A DNA stretch of 55,227 nucleotides from an uncultured Clostridia bacterium (GTDB taxonomy: Bacteria; Bacillota; Clostridia; TANB77; CAG-508): the NCBI GenBank assembly GCA_934132805.1, contig CAKPAB010000004.1:1-55227 (forward strand), read 5' to 3'. The position numbers were made by a program, and so were the translations under genes. Within the stretch, counting starts at the first letter, position 1. Each line of letters begins with the position of its first letter. The notes under the pieces are model-generated. The model saw only the letters and a list, made by a program, of their open reading frames with translations. It ran no database searches and had not been told where the DNA came from. Below, piece after piece: positions 8,759 through 18,312 of the stretch.

Positions 8759-9295
8759 TTAATCTTTCATATAATCATTAATTTTTTTTATAAATATAAA
8801 TCTGTCGATAATATCTAATATTCCATAAGCAATTATTAATACACCAACAACTGTCATTACTATTTGATGATTTACTAAAATAACTATACCAGCTAATATC
8901 ATTAATATAGCTATCAATAATGCTACTGTCCAATATGGAGATTTTACTTGTTTCCAAATTAATATTGTTTGTAAATCCATTACACCAGTTATAATTATCC
9001 AGATTCCTAGTATTACTCTAAAGAATGTTAATACAGAGTCTGATGCAAATAATATTACAACTCCAAGTATTACAGATACTAATGCTATTGTTAATATCCA
9101 GTCCTCTTTAGTTTCTGCTGTATAATATTCGATTAATTTTAAAACACCCATAGCAATGAATAAGATTCCTAGTATTATTGATATTGCTCCAACTGTTGCC
9201 TCTGGTTTTGCTACTAATAGTATTCCAAAAACGACAAAGATTAATGAAATTACTATGTCTGTCCAGCTTGATCTTTTTAATAATTTTTCGAACAT
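8759..9295 (-). CDS. HdeD/DUF308 family membrane protein
   Basis: A 178-residue integral membrane protein with about six hydrophobic helices, each ending in short loops; repeats such as ILGILFIAMGVLKLIEYY and GVLIIAYGILDIIDRF are typical of the DUF308 (HdeD-like) fold of paired two-helix units. In enterobacteria HdeD is linked to acid resistance; the role in Clostridia is not established. It has its own terminator and an AGAGAGG ribosome site. Function is uncertain beyond the family. Confidence 0.8.
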   Translation of the reverse strand: MFEKLLKRSSWTDIVISLIFVVFGILLVAKPEATVGAISIILGILFIAMGVLKLIEYYTAETKEDWILTIALVSVILGVVILFASDSVLTFFRVILGIWIIITGVMDLQTILIWKQVKSPYWTVALLIAILMILAGIVILVNHQIVMTVVGVLIIAYGILDIIDRFIFIKKINDYMKD

Positions 9296-9393
9296 ATTAT
9301 TACCTCTCTTTCTTTTGTATTTTCATACATAATATCACATAAATCTAAAAAAGTATACATTTTTTTCAAATTTTTTATTTTTTCTTAATACAT

Positions 9394-9419
9394 AAAAAAA
9401 ATAGCACCTATGTGCTACT
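9394..9419 (-). terminator. Terminator after rpmF
   Basis: AGTAGCAC-ATAG-GTGCTAT followed by eight T on the minus strand, seven bases beyond the rpmF stop. Confidence 0.85.
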
Positions 9420-9425
9420 TCTAAA

Positions 9426-9617
9426 TTATGCATTTTCAGCTTCTTTTTTTGCTACTACTTGTTTTCCATCATAGTATCCACAGTTTGAACATACTCTATG
9501 TGGCATTACTGGTTCATGACAGTTTGGGCATGTAGCAAATTTTGGTTCTTCTTTTTTCCATGTTGATCTTTTTGAATGTGTTCTTGCTTTAGACCATCTT
9601 CTTTTTGGTTGTGCCAT
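9426..9617 (-). CDS. rpmF: Ribosomal protein bL32
   Basis: Small 50S subunit protein, 63 residues. The N-terminus MAQPKRRWSKARTHSKRS is diagnostic. A zinc ribbon CPNCHEPVMPHRVC-SNC follows, so this is the zinc-binding (C+) paralogue type. The ribosome site is AAGGGGGGA. Single-gene unit with its own terminator; the partner genes plsX/yceD found nearby in many bacteria are absent. Confidence 0.96.
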   Translation of the reverse strand: MAQPKRRWSKARTHSKRSTWKKEEPKFATCPNCHEPVMPHRVCSNCGYYDGKQVVAKKEAENA

Positions 9618-9708
9618 TTCTATTCCCCCCTTGCTAAAAGATATATTGTTCTATATCTATTTGAAATTTTATCGATTTATTTTGCACTATAAAATTATAC
9701 AAGTATTT

Positions 9709-10284
9709 TTAATTTTTGTCAACTACTTTTTGTTTATTTTTATAAGCCTCACAATATTTGTCATATAATTTTCTCACATTTTCTTTTGTCAAAGTCTTTT
9801 CAACACCATTTTCACTAATTTGTGTAAAGAAATCAGTTATTAATGTATCTATCTGATCATTTACAAGTGTTTTATCCCTTTCATTTAACCAATATTCTAA
9901 TTCATACTCTTTAGTCCATTCTTTTCCTTTATAAATCATTCCTGCAGCCAATTTATCACATAACATTTCTGCAACATAAGGATATGGAATAATTGGTGTT
10001 TTATCAGGTGAACTTAAGTCTACCCAATAATCTGTATGATGTTTATTTCTTCCTCTGTGATGTAGCCAAGCTTCTGAATATCCTTTATCTTTTTTGCAAT
10101 CTGTTATTGGTGAATGTTTTCCATTAAAATATTTTACACCTTCCCAAAATTCTGTTGGAGAATATTTTGAAAGGTCATGTACAAAACCTCGCCAAGGTTG
10201 TCCAACCTTGCAGCATAACTTAAATACTAGTAATCTGTGTCTTGTTATTACTATAAAATGTTTTACTATGTTTTTTAAATACAT
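9709..10284 (-). CDS. DUF5662 family protein
   Basis: 191 residues, soluble. The central region has HDLSKYSPTEFWEG near residue 36 and WLHHRGRNKHHTDYW near 73, a His/Asp-rich pattern shared by the DUF5662 family common in gut Clostridia and their phages; the metal-binding-looking HD and HH residues recall HD-type enzymes, but no activity is known to me. The upstream region is divergent with asnB. Assignment is by recollection of the family motif. Confidence 0.7.
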   Translation of the reverse strand: MYLKNIVKHFIVITRHRLLVFKLCCKVGQPWRGFVHDLSKYSPTEFWEGVKYFNGKHSPITDCKKDKGYSEAWLHHRGRNKHHTDYWVDLSSPDKTPIIPYPYVAEMLCDKLAAGMIYKGKEWTKEYELEYWLNERDKTLVNDQIDTLITDFFTQISENGVEKTLTKENVRKLYDKYCEAYKNKQKVVDKN

Positions 10285-10358
10285 TTATTTCATCTCCCTT
10301 AATACAGTACTAGTGTACCACATATTTTTTTTTAAAGCAACTTTTTAAAAAAATTGCA

Positions 10359-10410
10359 TATACTATTCTTATGAGGTTACGTTTGCTTCACTAAATAGTA
10401 ACTTCATAAG
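10359..10410 (+). promoter_or_regulatory. asnB promoter -10 and leader hairpin
   Basis: TATACT (10359-10364) is a good -10; no convincing -35 was seen. From 10368 the leader folds into CTTATGA-GTTAC pairing with GTAAC-TTCATAAG (ending 10410) around a 17-base loop, just before the CAGGAGG ribosome site. A regulatory role (operator or attenuator) is inferred from position only. Confidence 0.45.
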
Positions 10411-10431
10411 AAAAAACAGGAGGTTTTTCAT

Positions 10432-12280
10432 ATGTGTGGTTTTGTTGGTTTTGTAGACTTTAAAAATGATATCTCTTCTAAAAAAAATATCCTATTAAAT
10501 ATGAACTCAACCTTGTCTAAAAGAGGACCAGACGAAGATGGATATTACATAAACAAAAATGTCGCTTTAGGTCATAAAAGATTAATAGTTATTGACCCTG
10601 AACGGCGGAAAACAACCAATGATTGAATCATATTCTTATGGTGAATATGTTATTGTATACAACGGACAAATTTACAATACAAAAGAATTAAAAGAAACTT
10701 TATTAGAAAATAATTTTACTTTTAAAGGCCATTGTGATACCGAAATTTTATTAAAATCATACATTTACTACGGCAATGATGTAGTAAAACATCTTAATGG
10801 CATTTTTGCATTTGCAATTTGGAATAGCAGGAAAAAAGAACTTTTTATTGCGCGTGATCATTTTGGCGTAAAACCATTATTTTACACAATAAAAAATGGT
10901 AGTATAATCTTTAGTTCTGAAATCAAATCTTTATTTGAATATTCAGGAATTGAAAAAATTCTAGATAATCAAAGTATTTGTGAATTATTTGGAATTGGAC
11001 CTGCTCATACTCCAGGAACTACCGTTTTCAAAAACATCTATGAGCTAAAACCTGCACATTGTGCTACTTTTAATAGTTATGGTTTGCATATTGAACGTTA
11101 TTGGAAGTTAAAATCAAAAAAACATACTGATAGTTTTGGCACAACTTGTCAAAAAGTAAAATTTCTATTAAACGATGCCATTACAAAACAACTTGTTTCT
11201 GATGTTCCTCTATGTACCTTTCTTTCCGGTGGTCTAGACTCAAGTATTATTACAAAATTCGCATCAGATTACTGCAAAGATAACAATTTACCACCTCTAG
11301 ATACTTACTCTATTGACTATGTAGATAATGACAAAAATTTTGTTAAAAGTGATTTTCAGCCAAATTCCGATAATTATTATATCAATTTAATGAATAAAAA
11401 TTTGCATACAAATCATCATCAAATTGTTATTGATACACCTGAACTTGCAAAATATTTAGAAGATGCTATGGTCGCTCGTGATATGCCTGGCATGGCTGAT
11501 ATTGATTCTTCTTTATTGCTATTTTGTAAAAATGTAAAAAAAGAGATGACCGTTTCTCTTACTGGCGAATGTGCTGACGAAATTTTTGGTGGCTACCCAT
11601 GGTTTTTCCGTGAAGATGCTTTAAATAGCAAAACTTTTCCTTGGTCGATTGCAATTGAAGAAAGACAAAAACTTTTAAATTCATCCATTGGTCAAAAAGT
11701 CAATTTAAAAAGCTATATTGATTATAGATATAATGAAAGTTTATCAGAAGTTGAAATTTTAGATTCAGATTCTCCTGAAACTGCTGAAAAAAGAAAGATT
11801 TCTCACCTTACTTTAAATTGGTTTATGCAAACTCTTTTAGATCGTTCTGATAGAATGGCTATGTATAATGGTTTTGAACTTCGTGTTCCATTTTGTGATT
11901 ATCGCTTAGCTCAATATGTATGGAATATCCCTTGGGAAATTAAAGCTTTAAATGGTCGTGAAAAAGGTTTGCTTAGATATATTTGCAAAGATTTCTTACC
12001 TGATGAAATTGTTGATAGAAAAAAGTCTCCTTATCCTAAGACTCATAATCCAACGTATTTAGCTAAGGTTAAGAGCATGCTTTCTGATATTATGAAAGAT
12101 AAAAATGCTCCTATTAATAATTTGCTTAATCGTGATTACATTTTAGATATCTTAGCTTCTGATGGCTCTGCTTTTTCTAGACCATGGTTTGGTCAGCTCA
12201 TGACTGGTCCTCAACTTATGGCTTATTTGTGTCAGGTTAATATGTGGCTTGAGAGGTATCAGCCTAAAATTGAATTATAA
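10432..12280 (+). CDS. asnB: Glutamine-dependent asparagine synthetase, reading frame shifted +1 at CGG
   Basis: AsnB converts aspartate to asparagine using ATP and glutamine. The N-terminal glutaminase begins MCGFVGF, with the catalytic Cys after Met. The ATP-pyrophosphatase motif FLSGGLDSS lies about residue 265 of the joined protein, and the C-terminus is complete (LMAYLCQVNMWLERYQP). After 57 codons, at GAA CGG CGG AAA (CGG at 10603-10608), the zero frame fails and stops at TGA 10624. Dropping one C gives D-P-E-G-G-K-Q-P-M, the expected family sequence, and the rest is open for 558 codons, total about 615 residues, normal for AsnB. Apart from this single base the gene looks intact and under selection. 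CAGGAGG precedes the ATG. Confidence 0.88.
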
Positions 12281-12289
12281 ATTTAATAT

Positions 12290-12318
12290 AGAGGTTTCAT
12301 TTTGAAACCTCTTTTATT
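12290..12318 (+). terminator. Terminator after asnB
   Basis: AGAGGTTTC-ATTTT-GAAACCTCT followed by TTTATT. It also sits at the end of the opposing ORF6N remnant. Confidence 0.85.
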
Positions 12319-12319
12319 A

Positions 12320-13252
12320 TCAAATTTCACAAAGTTTTTTAATATATTCTGCATCCTCAATTTTAGATATAGCAAAACATTTCTTTCCCAAATCTTTAAG
12401 TGATGCTCCACAATGATATAGTTCATTATTATCAATTACTATAAATCTATCATGAAATTTATTTGTATATGCAATTTTTAATGTAGGATATTGTTTATTA
12501 AATTTTTGTACATCTAATTTCGTTAAACTATTATTTTGTATAGTTAATATTACAACTTCTACATCTTTATTTTTCTTTTGTAACATTTCTAAAATACTAT
12601 CGTCTATGTAATTATCTATAATTAAAATTTTATTTTTCGCTCTTTTTATAATATCAATTATCAAACTATACGCATCATAAATCTGTCCATTGAAAAATAT
12701 TTTTTGTTTGAATTCTTTTCTCTCATTTTTTTGCAGTTCGTCAAATACTTTTTCAAATTTTCCCTCATGTTCTGTTAGTGTTTTACTTTGTTCTAGTAAT
12801 TTATATTCTATATTTGTTAACCTGTCAAAAACTTGTCCATTTGATAGTATAAATTTTCGCATTTCTACAAATGCGTCCATTATATTTATGCTTACTTTAA
12901 CTGCTATTTCATTTTTTAATAAACCTGAAAGCATTGCTATTCATTGCTCTGTAAATACATAAGGTAAAAATTTTTTATTTCTAAATTTATTTTCAAATAC
13001 TTTTGAGGCGGTCGCAATTTGCGACCTCAAGTTATCAATTTCATTTTCAGTCAATTGAAAACAAAATTTTTCTGGAAATCTATTAATATTTCTTCTAACT
13101 GTTTCATTTATTCTTTTTGTAGTATATTGATATAGCCAATTTGCTAAATCATATATTTGTATACCTTCATACTGATAATCATCATGTCTAGTTCTTGCAA
13201 TTAATATCTTTGGATATGCATCTTTTATTTTAAGTAATGTTCTCCATTCATA
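12320..13252 (-). pseudogene. Decayed ORF6N-domain gene fused to an ATPase fragment
   Basis: The N-terminal ORF6N region reads YTTKRINETVRRNINRFPEK, then LPYVFTEQ, a TGA at 12943-12941, then IAMLSGLLKNEIAVKVS. Relatives have Gly (GGA) where the TGA stands, so this is a G-to-T nonsense change. The C-terminal part includes FHDRFIVID and YHCGASLKDLGKKCFA, typical of ORF6N proteins. Upstream of the ORF6N part, in the same frame, about 40 residues (YPKILIARTRHDDYQYEG then IQIYDLANWL) look like the C-terminus of an AAA-family ATPase, suggesting deletion fusion. No start codon is present before another TGA at 13255. From the TGA to the end, a 204-residue frame remains open. Confidence 0.75.
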
Positions 13253-13257
13253 TCATT

Positions 13258-13296
13258 CACTTCGCAAAAAGTAAATATTTTTATTTTTGCGAAGTG
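13258..13296. repeat. Short perfect hairpin
   Basis: CACTTCGCAAAAA and TTTTTGCGAAGTG pair around 13 AT bases, with no T-run after the stem. It sits at the broken end of the ORF6N/ATPase remnant, just after the HD gene, and may mark a deletion junction or be a small palindromic repeat. Confidence 0.55.
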
Positions 13297-13322
13297 AGCA
13301 TTGTTATTATATTTCTTCCATA

Positions 13323-13730
13323 TCATCTAATTTTCTCAATTAATTTACTGCATTTATTATAAACAATCGAGTTCTCTCCATATCTCCCTCTTATATCTTC
13401 TAATCTTTTACCATATCCAACATCATTTCCATATTTATCAATTTGCATATCTGCTTGATTAAGAATTTTTAAATATAATGACTCATACTCTACATTAATT
13501 TCACCATGATAATATATTTCTTTCCAATATTTGAAACCATTTGCTTTTAGAATTTTTCCACCTATTTTATTATGTTCCATTTTATCAATCGAAAATTCGT
13601 ATCCAATATCATGATTGTATCCTATAACAAAACAATTTTTAATATCCTCTTCACCCAAATTATTTTTTTTAGCTATTTCAACCATTTTTCTAGCAACCGC
13701 TAAAGAATGTTTTATTCTATCTTCATCCAT
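13323..13730 (-). CDS. HD-domain protein
   Basis: 135 residues. The HD superfamily pattern is visible: RIKHSLAVARKMVEIAK supplies the first His, YNHDIGYEF the HD pair, MEHNKIGGKILK a further His, and NQADMQID the final Asp. Such small HD proteins are predicted metal-dependent phosphohydrolases; no substrate can be given. It starts one base after the TGA stop of cutA, implying translational coupling, and ends in TGA. Confidence 0.75.
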   Translation of the reverse strand: MDEDRIKHSLAVARKMVEIAKKNNLGEEDIKNCFVIGYNHDIGYEFSIDKMEHNKIGGKILKANGFKYWKEIYYHGEINVEYESLYLKILNQADMQIDKYGNDVGYGKRLEDIRGRYGENSIVYNKCSKLIEKIR

Positions 13731-13731
13731 A

Positions 13732-14046
13732 TCAAATAACTTCCTTATCTATCCATTTCAAATAATCATTATTAACACTATTTATTTCATATACAGCAAA
13801 TTCAAAACATTCGTAACTATGAATTTTTTTAATTTCACTATAAATATCATTTTGCTTATCCATTTTAGTTTTTACTTGCAATAAATACTCTTCATCATCT
13901 TCTCTTTCATTTTGCCAATTCCAACTACTATTACTTTTAATAATATGAGCACTTGCGACAAGCTTTTTTGATAATAAAATATCAATTACTTTCTTCACTT
14001 CCTCTATATTATTAAAAGCCACTTCAATCATACAATATTTATTCAT
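13732..14046 (-). CDS. cutA: CutA-like divalent-ion tolerance protein
   Basis: 104 residues, matching CutA1, a small trimeric ferredoxin-like protein tied to copper tolerance in E. coli, with a still unclear molecular role. Features: KKLVASAHIIKSNSSWNWQN near residue 30, the acidic EEYLLQVKT strand, and SYECFEFAVYEI, which corresponds to the usual HPYEVPEI motif. The Cys and His of classical CutA copper sites are partly replaced. Downstream of dnaE and coupled to the HD gene. Confidence 0.75.
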   Translation of the reverse strand: MNKYCMIEVAFNNIEEVKKVIDILLSKKLVASAHIIKSNSSWNWQNEREDDEEYLLQVKTKMDKQNDIYSEIKKIHSYECFEFAVYEINSVNNDYLKWIDKEVI

Positions 14047-14069
14047 TTATACCTCCGATTAATTTTTAA

Positions 14070-17000
14070 TTACTTAATTGATATAACATCCTCAAAAATT
14101 TTCTTAATTTCATCATTATAATAAATAGCACCACAAGGTCTAATATCATCACCAACTTTAACCTGAACATTCATATTATTCTTATCACCAGAAAAATACT
14201 TAATAGCACATCTCAATTTTTCCTTTTGTTCTTCATCAAAATCAGTAATATCAAAAGTCACAACCCTTGGCTTTTCTTCACCCAAATCTTTAATTTCATT
14301 TACAATTATAGTTGGCTCTTGGTCATCTCTAATACTCAAACGTCCATCAACAGCTACAATATTTTCCTCAACCAAACTTCTTCCAGCCCCTATAACAGCA
14401 TTTTCAAAAGCAATTAATTCAGCAGTTCCATATAAATCCTCTATTGTAATAAATGCCATAATTTTATTACTTTTAGTATATTTTTTCTTAATTGAAGTAA
14501 TTATACCAGCATATTTTACTCTTTGGCCATCAACAAATTTCGGTTTACTATTTCTTGCCTGAACATTTGCCATTTCATCTCCATTAGCACTATTATCAGA
14601 ATTATTTGCTAAGTTTTGCTCACTTATATATGCCAAATCCATACTATTAATATTGGTTGAGTGCATAATTTGTTCTCTTAATTTTTCAAGTGGATGTCCT
14701 GAAATATAAATACCAAGCATCTCTTTTTCCATTGAAAGCAAATCTTTTTCAGGCATTTCTGGATGTTCTTCAAATTGATACTTCTTTTTTTCCAATTCTT
14801 CTTTTTCTTGCTCTGTTCCTATATCAAACATTGATACTTGTCCATTAAAACCTTTTTTCTTTCCACTTTGAATTGTATCCATTATTGCTTCAAATGATGC
14901 TAATAGTGTTGCCCTTGTTTGTTCAAATTCATCAAATACTCCTGCTTTTATTAAACTTTCTACACATTTTTTGTTTACTTGTGTGTCTGCTATTCTTTCG
15001 CAGAAATCTGTAAAACTTTTATATTCTCCATTTTCTTGTCTTTCTGATACAATATTTTCAACTGGAGTTGTTCCTACATTTTTTATTGCTCCAAGACCAA
15101 AACGAATTTTTCCAACTCCAACCGCTTCTATATTATTTGTTTTATTACTTTTTGCAGTATTTTCTACATCAACAGAAGTTTTCTTTTCTACTTCAACTGT
15201 AAATTTTTCAAAACTTTTATTTATATCAGGTTTTAAAATTTGAATTCCAAGTCTTTTGCATTCGTCAATATATTGAGGTGCTTTATCCAAATTTCCTAAA
15301 TAACTATTTAAAGTTGCAGCCATAAATTCTGCTGGATAATATGCTTTTAAATATGCTGTTCTATATGATACAACTGCATAACATGCCGCATGTGATTTAT
15401 TGAATGCATATTTTGCAAACTCTGCCATCTCATCAAATATTTTGTTTGCAGAAACTTCGTCTATTCCATTTCTTACACATCCTGGTACAACTACGTTTCC
15501 TTCTTCATCTACTTGTCCATGTATGAATACTTCTCTTTCTTTTGCCATTACATCAAGTTTTTTCTTTCCCATGGCTCTACGAACTAAGTCTGCTCTTCCT
15601 AATGAATATCCTGCTAAATCTCTAACTATTTGCATAACTTGCTCTTGGTAAACCATACATCCATATGTTACATTTAATATTGGCTCTAAACTTGGGTGTG
15701 TATATTCATTATGTCCTGGATTTTGTTTTCCTCTAATATATCTTGGTATTTGATCCATAGGTCCAGGTCTATATAAAGAAACACCTGCTATTAAATCTTC
15801 CAAACGGTCTGGTTTCAATTCTTTCATAAAGTTTGTCATACCTTGTGATTCAAATTGAAATATCCCTGATGTATTTCCATCTTGCCATAACTTGTATACC
15901 TTTGGGTCTGACATACCTTGGTCAAATTCTACATCAATTCCATGTTTTTCTTTTACCATGTCTATTGTATTTTGAATAACTGTCAAGTTTCTTAAACCTA
16001 AAAAGTCCATTTTTAAAAGTCCTAACTCCTCAAGTGTTGTCATTATGTATTGAGTGTTGATTTGTCCATCTCTTACATAAAGCGGAACATATGTATCTAC
16101 AGGGTCTTTTGTTATAACAACTCCACAAGCATGTGTTGAAACCTGTCTTGGCATTCCCTCTAATCCCATTGCTATGTCTAATATTTTTTTAGTTTGCTCG
16201 TCTGTTTCATATCTATCTCTTAATTCTTTGTTTTGCTCTAAAGCTTTTTTTATTGTTATATGAATTTCATTTGGAATCATTTTTGCCAATGCATCCGCTT
16301 CTGAATACGGATAATCCAAAACTCTTGCAACATCTCTTATTACCATTTTTGCAGCCATTGTTCCAAATGTTATTATTTGTGATACATGGTCATGTCCATA
16401 TTTTCTTGCAACATAATCTATAACTTCTTGTCTTCTTTCATCTGAAAAGTCAACATCAAAATCAGGCATGCTTATTCTTTCTGGATTCAAAAATCTTTCA
16501 AATAGCAATCCGTATTTTATTGGGTCAATGTCTGTTATCTCAATTGCATATGCCAAAATAGAACCTGCACCTGAGCCTCTACCTGGCCCTACTGGTATTC
16601 CATTCGTTTTTGCATAATATATAAAGTCCCATACTATTAGATAATAATCAACATATCCCATTTTTTTGATTATTCCTAATTCATATTCCGCTCTTTTTTG
16701 TATTTCTTCTGATAAATTTTTTCCATATCTTTTTTCTAGACCTTTATCACATAATTCTTTTAAGAAGTCATAATGTGTTGGATATTCTGGTGGTACATCA
16801 TAGTTAGGCAATATTGTGTGTCCAAATTCAAATTCAACATTACATTGTTCTGCAATTTTTACAGTATTTTCAATTGCATCTGGAAATGCTTTAAAATATT
16901 CTGACATCTCTTCTGGTGATTTTACATATAGTTCGTCTGTATCAAATTTCATTCTATCTTCGTCACTCATTCTTTTTCCAGTTTGAATACATAGCAAAAC

Positions 17001-17654
17001 TTCGTGATTATATGCATCTTCTCTTTTTAAATAATGTGCATCATTTGTTGCTACTAATGGAATGTTAAGTTTTCGTGCTAATTGAACTAATTTTTGATTT
17101 GCTAAAACTTGTTCTCTTAAACCATTGTTTTGAATTTCTATATAATAATCATCTCCAAAAACTTTTTTGTGCCATAATGCTATTTCTTCAGCTTTTTCTG
17201 TTTGATTCATTAATAAAGCTTGATTTACTTCTCCTGCAAGACATGCACTTAGACATATTAGTCCTTCATGATATTGTTCTAATATCTCTCTATCTATACG
17301 TGGTTTATAGTAATATCCATCAACAAAACTTAATGAAACTAATTTACTTAAATTCTTGTACCCTTCATTGTTTTTGGCAAGCAAAATCAAATGATAGTAA
17401 TGGTTGTCTATTCCTGGCTCTTTTTGTAACCTTGAACGTGGTGCAACATATACCTCACATCCTATTATTGGCTTTACACCTTCTTTTTTACATGCTTTAT
17501 AAAAGTCAATAGCTCCAAACATTACTCCGTGGTCTGTTATTGCTATTGAGTCCATTCCTAATTCTTTTGCTCTTACTGGCAAGTCTTTTATTCTATTTGC
17601 TCCATCTAATAAACTAAATTCACTATGTATGTGTAAATGTACAAATTTTGACAT
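14070..17654 (-). CDS. dnaE: DNA polymerase III subunit alpha, DnaE type
   Basis: Replicative C-family polymerase, 1194 residues. An N-terminal PHP domain (FVHLHIHSEFSLLDGANR, ITDHGVMFG) is followed by the polymerase core with the catalytic aspartates in PDFDVDFSDERRQEV near residue 400 and GRGSGAGSI just before it, then a helix-hairpin-helix region and a C-terminal OB fold (about 1020-1110). I start at MSKFVHLHIHSEF because GAAAGGAG lies just upstream; the frame is open further but the extra residues are not family-like. Clostridia usually carry PolC as well, and DnaE then extends primers on the lagging strand. A clear promoter lies upstream. Confidence 0.97.
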   Translation of the reverse strand: MSKFVHLHIHSEFSLLDGANRIKDLPVRAKELGMDSIAITDHGVMFGAIDFYKACKKEGVKPIIGCEVYVAPRSRLQKEPGIDNHYYHLILLAKNNEGYKNLSKLVSLSFVDGYYYKPRIDREILEQYHEGLICLSACLAGEVNQALLMNQTEKAEEIALWHKKVFGDDYYIEIQNNGLREQVLANQKLVQLARKLNIPLVATNDAHYLKREDAYNHEVLLCIQTGKRMSDEDRMKFDTDELYVKSPEEMSEYFKAFPDAIENTVKIAEQCNVEFEFGHTILPNYDVPPEYPTHYDFLKELCDKGLEKRYGKNLSEEIQKRAEYELGIIKKMGYVDYYLIVWDFIYYAKTNGIPVGPGRGSGAGSILAYAIEITDIDPIKYGLLFERFLNPERISMPDFDVDFSDERRQEVIDYVARKYGHDHVSQIITFGTMAAKMVIRDVARVLDYPYSEADALAKMIPNEIHITIKKALEQNKELRDRYETDEQTKKILDIAMGLEGMPRQVSTHACGVVITKDPVDTYVPLYVRDGQINTQYIMTTLEELGLLKMDFLGLRNLTVIQNTIDMVKEKHGIDVEFDQGMSDPKVYKLWQDGNTSGIFQFESQGMTNFMKELKPDRLEDLIAGVSLYRPGPMDQIPRYIRGKQNPGHNEYTHPSLEPILNVTYGCMVYQEQVMQIVRDLAGYSLGRADLVRRAMGKKKLDVMAKEREVFIHGQVDEEGNVVVPGCVRNGIDEVSANKIFDEMAEFAKYAFNKSHAACYAVVSYRTAYLKAYYPAEFMAATLNSYLGNLDKAPQYIDECKRLGIQILKPDINKSFEKFTVEVEKKTSVDVENTAKSNKTNNIEAVGVGKIRFGLGAIKNVGTTPVENIVSERQENGEYKSFTDFCERIADTQVNKKCVESLIKAGVFDEFEQTRATLLASFEAIMDTIQSGKKKGFNGQVSMFDIGTEQEKEELEKKKYQFEEHPEMPEKDLLSMEKEMLGIYISGHPLEKLREQIMHSTNINSMDLAYISEQNLANNSDNSANGDEMANVQARNSKPKFVDGQRVKYAGIITSIKKKYTKSNKIMAFITIEDLYGTAELIAFENAVIGAGRSLVEENIVAVDGRLSIRDDQEPTIIVNEIKDLGEEKPRVVTFDITDFDEEQKEKLRCAIKYFSGDKNNMNVQVKVGDDIRPCGAIYYNDEIKKIFEDVISIK

Positions 17655-17763
17655 TTTTTCTCCTTTCATCCACTTCTTTTGATTATCAATTTCTAAGTCT
17701 TTTCCGATATATTGCAAATCTTGCTTTTGTTCTTTTTTTGTATTTTTCTTGTATTTTTCTTGT

Positions 17764-17792
17764 ATTATATTATCTTTAAATATTAAAGTCAA
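17764..17792 (-). promoter_or_regulatory. dnaE promoter
   Basis: Minus strand TTGACT (17792-17787), 17-bp spacer, TATAAT (17769-17764), about 110 bp upstream of the dnaE ATG. Confidence 0.7.
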
Positions 17793-17801
17793 TGATATTT
17801 T

Positions 17802-17848
17802 AAAGAAAAGGGCTTGCATACAAAAATATATGCTAGCCCCTTTCTTTT
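17802..17848 (-). terminator. Terminator of the orphan gene upstream of dnaE
   Basis: AAAGAAA-GGGGCTAGCATA pairs with TATGCAAGCCC-TTTTCTTT on the minus strand, starting at the gene's own stop codon and followed by TTTAAAAT. The dnaE promoter begins within it. Confidence 0.8.
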
Positions 17849-18179
17849 AGAAATCACTTAAAGAAATCTCAACTCCGTCTTCACAGAGTTTTGCCAAGAC
17901 TGCCCATACAACACTATGTGTATGAATAATCGATATACTACCAATTTTTTTATCTTGGTTGCAATAAAAGAGTTGGTTTATCTCTGCAGTATTATCCCAA
18001 TTGATTTTAAAAACTTCAGCAGTTGGAATAATTTCAGCTAACTGCTTAGACACCGTATTGTTAGGGCTAAAGCCTTTAATTAGCCCCTCAAATGTGGCCA
18101 TAAGTTTTTCTCTTTCTATTTCTTTTCGAAAAACTTTTTCATCTTTTTTCCACTTCAAAATGATTTCTTTTTCTTTCAT
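17847..18179 (-). CDS. Hypothetical protein, 110 residues
   Basis: I do not recognise this protein. It begins with a charged helical segment (MKEKEIILKWKKDEKVFRKE), then a mixed region with IIHTHSVVWAVLAKLCEDG near the C-terminus. No signal peptide or membrane segment. Start: an ATG 21 bases upstream reads ATGAAGGAGG and is itself the ribosome site, so the next ATG is preferred. It is a one-gene unit with its own terminator. The leader contains a tiny four-codon reading frame (MCVL, 18224-18210) with its own ribosome site, whose GGAGG can pair with the downstream CCTC. Confidence 0.6.
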   Translation of the reverse strand: MKEKEIILKWKKDEKVFRKEIEREKLMATFEGLIKGFSPNNTVSKQLAEIIPTAEVFKINWDNTAEINQLFYCNQDKKIGSISIIHTHSVVWAVLAKLCEDGVEISLSDF

Positions 18180-18312
18180 ATTGTTACTGTCCTCCTTCAT
18201 TTTTTTAACTCAGAGGACACACATAAAAGTTGCCCTCCGAAATTGTTTCGAAAGGCTTGTTTGCCTTTTGTAGCTCATATTATAACACTTTTTATATCAA
18301 ACCGCAATAGTT

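Noticed and set aside
10600..10610. Alternative asnB reading with the second C skipped (E-R-G-K-Q-P-M)
   Set aside because: Possible, but E-G-G-K-Q-P-M fits the family better and needs the shift at the first CGG encountered.
12941..12943. TGA read as Gly, as in Absconditabacteria/Gracilibacteria
   Set aside because: murB, the HD gene and cutA end in TGA at family-appropriate positions, and cutA is coupled to the next start. The in-frame TGA in the ORF6N remnant is better explained as a nonsense mutation.
13004..13027. Hairpin GAGGCGGTCGCAATTTGCGACCTC as a terminator or operator
   Set aside because: It lies inside the ORF6N coding region, where it encodes the usual LRSQ-I-A-T segment, and has no T-run.
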